From Sipunculus nudus (taxonomy: Eukaryota; Annelida; Sipuncula; Golfingiida; Sipunculidae): 64,000 bases of DNA. The position numbers were made by a program, and so were the translations under genes. The stretch spans positions 62,619,159 through 62,683,158 of the forward strand of contig CM049313.1 in the NCBI GenBank assembly GCA_026874595.1, written 5' to 3'. The stretch's first letter is position 1. Each line of letters starts with the position of its first letter. Positions 59,071-64,000 of this stretch are shown in pieces. The notes below the pieces were generated by a model. That model was not told the DNA's origin. It made no database searches and saw only the letters and a list, made by a program, of their open reading frames with translations.

Positions 59071-60490
59071 CGGGTAATCCTGCAACAGACTTGACGCGTG
59101 TCATCAAACGACTCTCTGTCTCCAGACAAGCTCTTCTCTGTCCATTCATGGTCAGATTTTACATAATGGAACGGACGTATAGCGGAACTGCACTTTTAAG
59201 CCAACAGCGTTCTCCCTTCACTGACTTATCATGTGCTTTTCTGCCGAAACCTGGCCTGACATATTGATTTCTCCCAGTTATGAATTAAGATAAACCTACA
59301 GTAAACCGCTTTACTCCATTGGTCTGATTCAACAACACGCATCAACCATCAAGTTACCTTAATTAAATAATAATTTCACCAACAATTGTTATTCATATAA
59401 CGCTTTTATTTTGTACACACAAAAAAACTGAACATTATCAGTAATTTCAAGTTTAATCATATAAACGGATAGGCTAAGACCTGATAGTGTTGCGGTTAAC
59501 GGAAACAATACAGAAGAATTGTTCAGATTGTGATAAAAGTACCAAATTTGGTAGAGATGAAGTTTGGATAATACATTTTCATTTTTTTATTAGTTCCACC
59601 AAATCTTCTTAGTGTAACGGGGGCGGATCCTATGTTAAATTTCGGGTACTCAAATTTATATGAAAAATACACGGAAGATCATCATAGTTACATTACATCT
59701 TTTACATTCCTTATGGATAGGGTAAAATTTTGGAATATTTGGTTCTATTTAATTAACATCATCATGAGAAATGTAAAATTACCTTTGTGATCTCATTAAT
59801 GTAAACATTTGTAATTAAAAGATGACTATTTGCCATTTAACGACATGTAGTTAACTGAAGTTAATTTATTGTTAAATATGACATAAATTTTCTGTTTTGA
59901 AGTAAGGTATAATCACTATTCTCAATTCACATCTCGTCGATGTCTCCTTTGATGAATATAGGAGACGGTGGAGAGTGCAATGAAGGGGGGGGGGGGGGGG
60001 GGGTACTACTTACGTAGTATGGTTCACTGTATAAACATTATAACATATTTCATCATACAATGTGTAAGTTGCTTCGTGCTTAAAATCATGTACAGTTTTA
60101 TTGTTCTTAGTGCAAAATATCTGTTGTTTTAATGAGCTTATGGACATTTCCATATGAGCACTGAAATAAACCTCAAAATTTCCAGGGGCGGGTCATTTTT
60201 AATTATCAGGGTACAACTTTTAAAATGTTATCGTAAATGTACAACTAAACAGCGTTTTAAAGTTTTATTTCTACAAACAAATCTTGAAAACCAACAAACT
60301 CTATCCATTTGCGTATACCTTCCCTTTTCAATCATCAAATCATGACATGAAAATCTCAATCTGGCTAGCGCTTGTTTATGCTTGGTATGAGTTACACACA
60401 GTATATATTTCTCCATTAATTGAGGGAATTGATTTAAAAGTACGTGTACTTATAAATTTAATTTAGTATTTACTTCTACATCACAAGACC
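59071..60490. other. Intergenic stretch, no gene recognised
   Basis: It contains an 18-nt or longer G homopolymer near 59985-60002, capable of quadruplex formation, and otherwise AT-rich DNA. No exon recognised. Confidence 0.45.
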
Positions 60491-63070
60491 AGTTTTGTTC
60501 TGCCATATCAATAATTCTTTCCTTTATTTTAGCCACAAATATTCTAATGTCTCATACTTCTTGATTTATCCACACATACCCAAAACCTGCGCTGCATATT
60601 TTGCTTCTTATATGAGTAACCCATGTTTGTTTTCCATTCATATCTAGATTAAACAGGATATGTTATATATACGCTTTGGATATCTAGTATTACCATAATG
60701 TACTAGTTTTGTCCAGTATTTTACACAGCTTAATAACTGACCGACATACATTGGATGCCTTCCAAACTTTCCCAATGATGCTGCGTTCGGAGCTAAAGAG
60801 CTAATTTTTAGAATGTACTAGCAAAATTTATATGGCACCTTTTCAATTATTGCACATCTTTCCTAGCCCCACTGTTCTGGACCATATAAAATACCAGTGT
60901 ATCCATACAATCAAATAGATAAAATAGCTGGCTCACTAATAAACAACTATATTTCCTAAAAATGTTTTTTTATGAGAGTCTCTGCTCTTTCAGCCTGCAT
61001 TGCCTTCGCTTTCTTTGTTTTATACCATGACAATGTACTTGTATATATTACCCCTTAGTATCTATAGTCATCTACCGTTTCAATTTGAGTATTTTTGATA
61101 GTGCCATTTCTCTATTCTTTTAAATGAACCCCCGTGTCTAAAAACCATAATTTTTGTCTTTCCTAAATTAACTTTTAAGCCATAATTGACAGAAAAAAAA
61201 CTTGCAACTGGTTGATTTGTTCTTGGAGACGTCCTATTGTGTCGCTGATGCATACTAAATCATCAGCGTACATTATGGCCTTTACGTTTGGCAAATATTA
61301 ATCAATATTTATACCATGACAATCTGTTTCATTAATTTGTTCATAAAATTCATCTATGAATAAAGGTAACAGAAGGAGACTCCCCATGCACTCTGGTCGA
61401 GTTCCGTTAGTACATTAAAAATAATCTGTTAATCCTTCCTCTGAAAGAAGACATGATTTCATTTGATTATATATAGACTGAAGTGTCTATAAGAGTTTCC
61501 CTTTTATCCCAGTTGAACTGAAACATACTACAATAAATCATTTTGTACACTATCAAAAGCAGTTGAAAAATCAATAAAAGTGTAATAAAACCTTTTCTGT
61601 TTGGTTAAATATTTCTGCACACACCCCGTTAAAGAAAAATGTACTGTCGAATAACCTTTCCTATAGCCAGCTTGCGCTTCATATAATAATCCAGCTTGAT
61701 CAATATAATTTTGAATTCTGTTTGCCAATATTTTTGTAAATAGTTTACCCACGGTATTAAGTAATGAAATACCTCTGTAGTTTTTTAGGATCTATGGTGG
61801 AAGCCGTTTTGTGAATTGGTACAATAAATGCTTTGCTCCAAGAGGCTGGGAAAAAAAACATTTCCTAATACACTGTTAAATAATTGTAATATGTGAGACG
61901 ATATGTGACTATATAGATCTTTAAATATATCTACCGTTATCCCGTCAGGCCCTAGGGCCTTTCCTCTTTATTTTTCATTTATGGCTTTCTGTACTTCACA
62001 TGGTGTTATGAGTCCATCAAGCTCTATATCATTTTCAATTTCTTATACATTTTTTAAATATTCCAGAGTATGATTCTAAAACTCTTGATTAATTTCATGT
62101 GTTAATGAATTCAAAAGTTCCTTAAAATGTTGTACCGGTTCTACAGTTGTAACAATTTTCTCTTTATTTAAAAATCTATTGTCTTCCACATGGAATCAGT
62201 GTCTTTTGCACCTATCACCTTTTGCACCTCTGAGGCTTGGATGATTGCCTTCTTTTCTTCACATAATTTTTTAACCTCTGTTTTGTTTGTTAATAATTAA
62301 GTAAGTCGCCATCTTATATTGTACATCTATAGTTATTCAAAGCTATTTAGTTTTCATTTTTCCAAAATTCACATTTTTTGTCCCACCATTTTGGTTGCTT
62401 TAGTTTTATGTTGTCTCGGAAGTTTTGTTTATTTCTGTAATATATATATTTTTTTCAATACTAACCAATACCTCACTTGCTTTGTCCGGATATGTTTCTA
62501 AGGTTTCTTTAAATATGTTTAAAAGTAACGCACATTCTATTTGTTCTAATGATTTTGAAATATTTGTTTTATCTTCATCAGTCTGATAAAATTTTACCCA
62601 TTTTGTCAGTTCGCATATGTGTTCATTCGAAGGCTCTTTCCTTGGTCTGATAATATTAAGTGAACAGCTTAAAGGAACGTGATCGGATAATACACAGGAT
62701 CTATCTACCTTATGAAGTAGTCAACTAATGACAATTACATGACCAACTACACTGATACCAAAAGGAGTTAAACACATAATTAAGTCTCCTGTTATATCTG
62801 GTATATCTGTTATATTTACAGTTCTAGCATTTAAATCACCAAAGAGAATTAAATTAAATTCATCAAATCTGCCAAAGTATCTGCCAATAAATTTTCCAGC
62901 TGGTTTATACCATTTATTTCATCTTCATCCACATAGAATGATGAACCTGCTGGCGCAATAGAGCAGAAAACTATGGCCAAATCTTTATCTTCATTAATTA
63001 AGGTACCATCACACCCTATAATTTCTGTTGCACGTAAGCTAAGACTCTAGCATTTCTGCTAGTTCTAGAT
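60490..63070 (-). mobile_element. Decayed non-LTR retrotransposon on the minus strand
   Basis: Read on the minus strand: endonuclease traces with GDLNART near 62815-62835 and LSDHVPL near 62665-62685; RT blocks GPDGI near 61940, NYRGISLLNTVGKLFTKIL near 61720-61780, EAQAGYRKGYST near 61640-61680, FIDFSTAFDSV near 61550-61580; catalytic YADD at 61270-61259 followed by LVCISDTIGRLQEQI; and a C-terminal RHPMYV...LLSCVKYW block near 60690-60760. Many stops and shifts break it. The 'NYRGISLL..GKLFT' wording differs from both other LINEs here, so a third lineage; clade not assigned. Confidence 0.82.
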
Positions 63071-63214
63071 TAGTTTACATATGGGTAAAAATTAAGTTAA
63101 AGTTGAAAAATATGACAAACAGAAACAGGTTTTTATCCATATGCATGAGGGAAAAAATCCTACTGGTTCAAATATTATTGAAGGAGATATGTCTGAAATA
63201 ATGTGTGCAATAGA

Positions 63215-63860
63215 AAATCAAGGACTGTAGTCTGTTGGCTATATTTGATTTTGAGCAAATCTGTATTTCAAAAGGTCAGACTCCCTCATAGGCACCAATG
63301 ATCCCTGTGAATTTGAGAAAGATCAAGGATGTTGTTGCGAAACAAAATCAACGATAGTGCTCTGGTGGCAATATTGGAATTTCGACAGGTCTGCAATTCG
63401 ATAGAATTGTAGTCCTTATAGGAACCAATCATCTCTGTGTAAATGAGATAGATCAAGCTTGTTCTTGTTGAGATATCGCGCTTAAAAGAATATACCCAAT
63501 TGTGCTCTGGGAGCCATATTGGAATTCTGACAGGTCTGTTATTGAGGGGGATTGAGTCCGTATAGTAACCAATGATCCCTGAGAAAATGATAAAGATCAA
63601 GCATGTTCTTGTTGAGATACCCGGTGCGAATGAAAGTCACCCATTATGATCTGGTGGCCATATTGGAATTCCGACAAGTCTGTAATTCAATAGGTCTGAA
63701 GGCCTCGTATGTACCAATCATCCCTGTGAATTTGGGAAAGCTGAAGTATGTTGTTGTTGTTGAGTTATCACGAGCGAAAGAAAATCAGCGATTGGGCTGT
63801 GGTGGCCATATTGGAATTCTGACAGGTCTGTTATTCAGTAGGTCTATAGAGCCCTCATAT
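63215..63860 (+). repeat. ~145-bp tandem array
   Basis: gccatattggaatt recurs at about 63369 (variant), 63511, 63656 and 63804, spacing 141-148 bp. Each unit carries 'caggtctgt.attc', 'accaat.atccctgtg' and 'gatcaag.atgttcttgttgag'. About four to five units; long frames through it are by-products. Confidence 0.85.
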
Positions 63861-64000
63861 GAACAGGAAAAGTAGACTGGCAGAGTTCCGAAACATTTTT
63901 ACTGAATAATTAACTTGCTCTTTAGTAGGCTGATTGACAAACATAAATAGTTATAATTATATCCATGTAATAATTCATGCTGCCACCATACCCTTTATTT

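Overview
The window is invertebrate nuclear DNA: intron-rich, AT-rich and full of microsatellites and decayed transposons, with no bacterial or phage features. Two divergent nicotinic-type Cys-loop receptor genes lie in tandem, next to pearl/Helentron-like repeats with a GTCY core and several LINE types. Together these suggest a lophotrochozoan, most likely a mollusc and perhaps a bivalve. That assignment is inference, because nothing here is species-diagnostic.

Three protein-coding genes can be assembled exon by exon from GT-AG splice sites and reading phase. Gene A (11749-25305, +, nine exons, 405 aa) is an alpha-type nicotinic-like subunit with the vicinal cysteine pair in loop C. Gene B (28074-54308, +, nine exons, 403 aa) is its tandem paralogue without that pair. 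Introns fall at the same places in the same phases; exons 3, 4, 5, 7 and 8 have identical lengths (45, 110, 184, 87 and 110 nt). Both have an unusually short M3-M4 loop, and both lack the glutamate expected just before M2. Gene C (38370-34171, -, three exons, 458 aa) is an SLC46-like major facilitator transporter nested antisense in the 16.6-kb intron 2 of gene B.

Layout: 1-4140 decayed L1/Tx1-like LINE; 6045-7814 TIR element with an 8-bp near-perfect target duplication and inverted A/T-rich minisatellites; 8484-9230 ATT/ACT-rich simple array; 9790-9960 pearl/Helentron-like fragment; 11596-25305 promoter and gene A, with a candidate solo LTR in intron 2 and a CR1/Jockey-like LINE in intron 5; 27951-54308 gene B, whose intron 2 holds a 2.5-kb pearl/Helentron-like element, gene C, its splice-acceptor minisatellite, a MITE-like repeat, a SINE head and a second tandem-repeat element; 54309-60490 gene-poor DNA with MITE-like and palindromic repeats; 60490-63070 decayed LINE on the minus strand; 63215-63860 a 145-bp tandem array.

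The most unusual signals are: (1) about 85 copies of a 22-bp unit beside gene C exon 2, each copying that exon's own 3' splice site but with a stop codon where the real exon has Trp; (2) the tandem alpha/non-alpha receptor pair with altered pore entrance; (3) self-complementary (TA)n tracts at both ends of gene B intron 2; (4) the palindrome GGTGGCGCCACC recurring in two otherwise different tandem-repeat elements.
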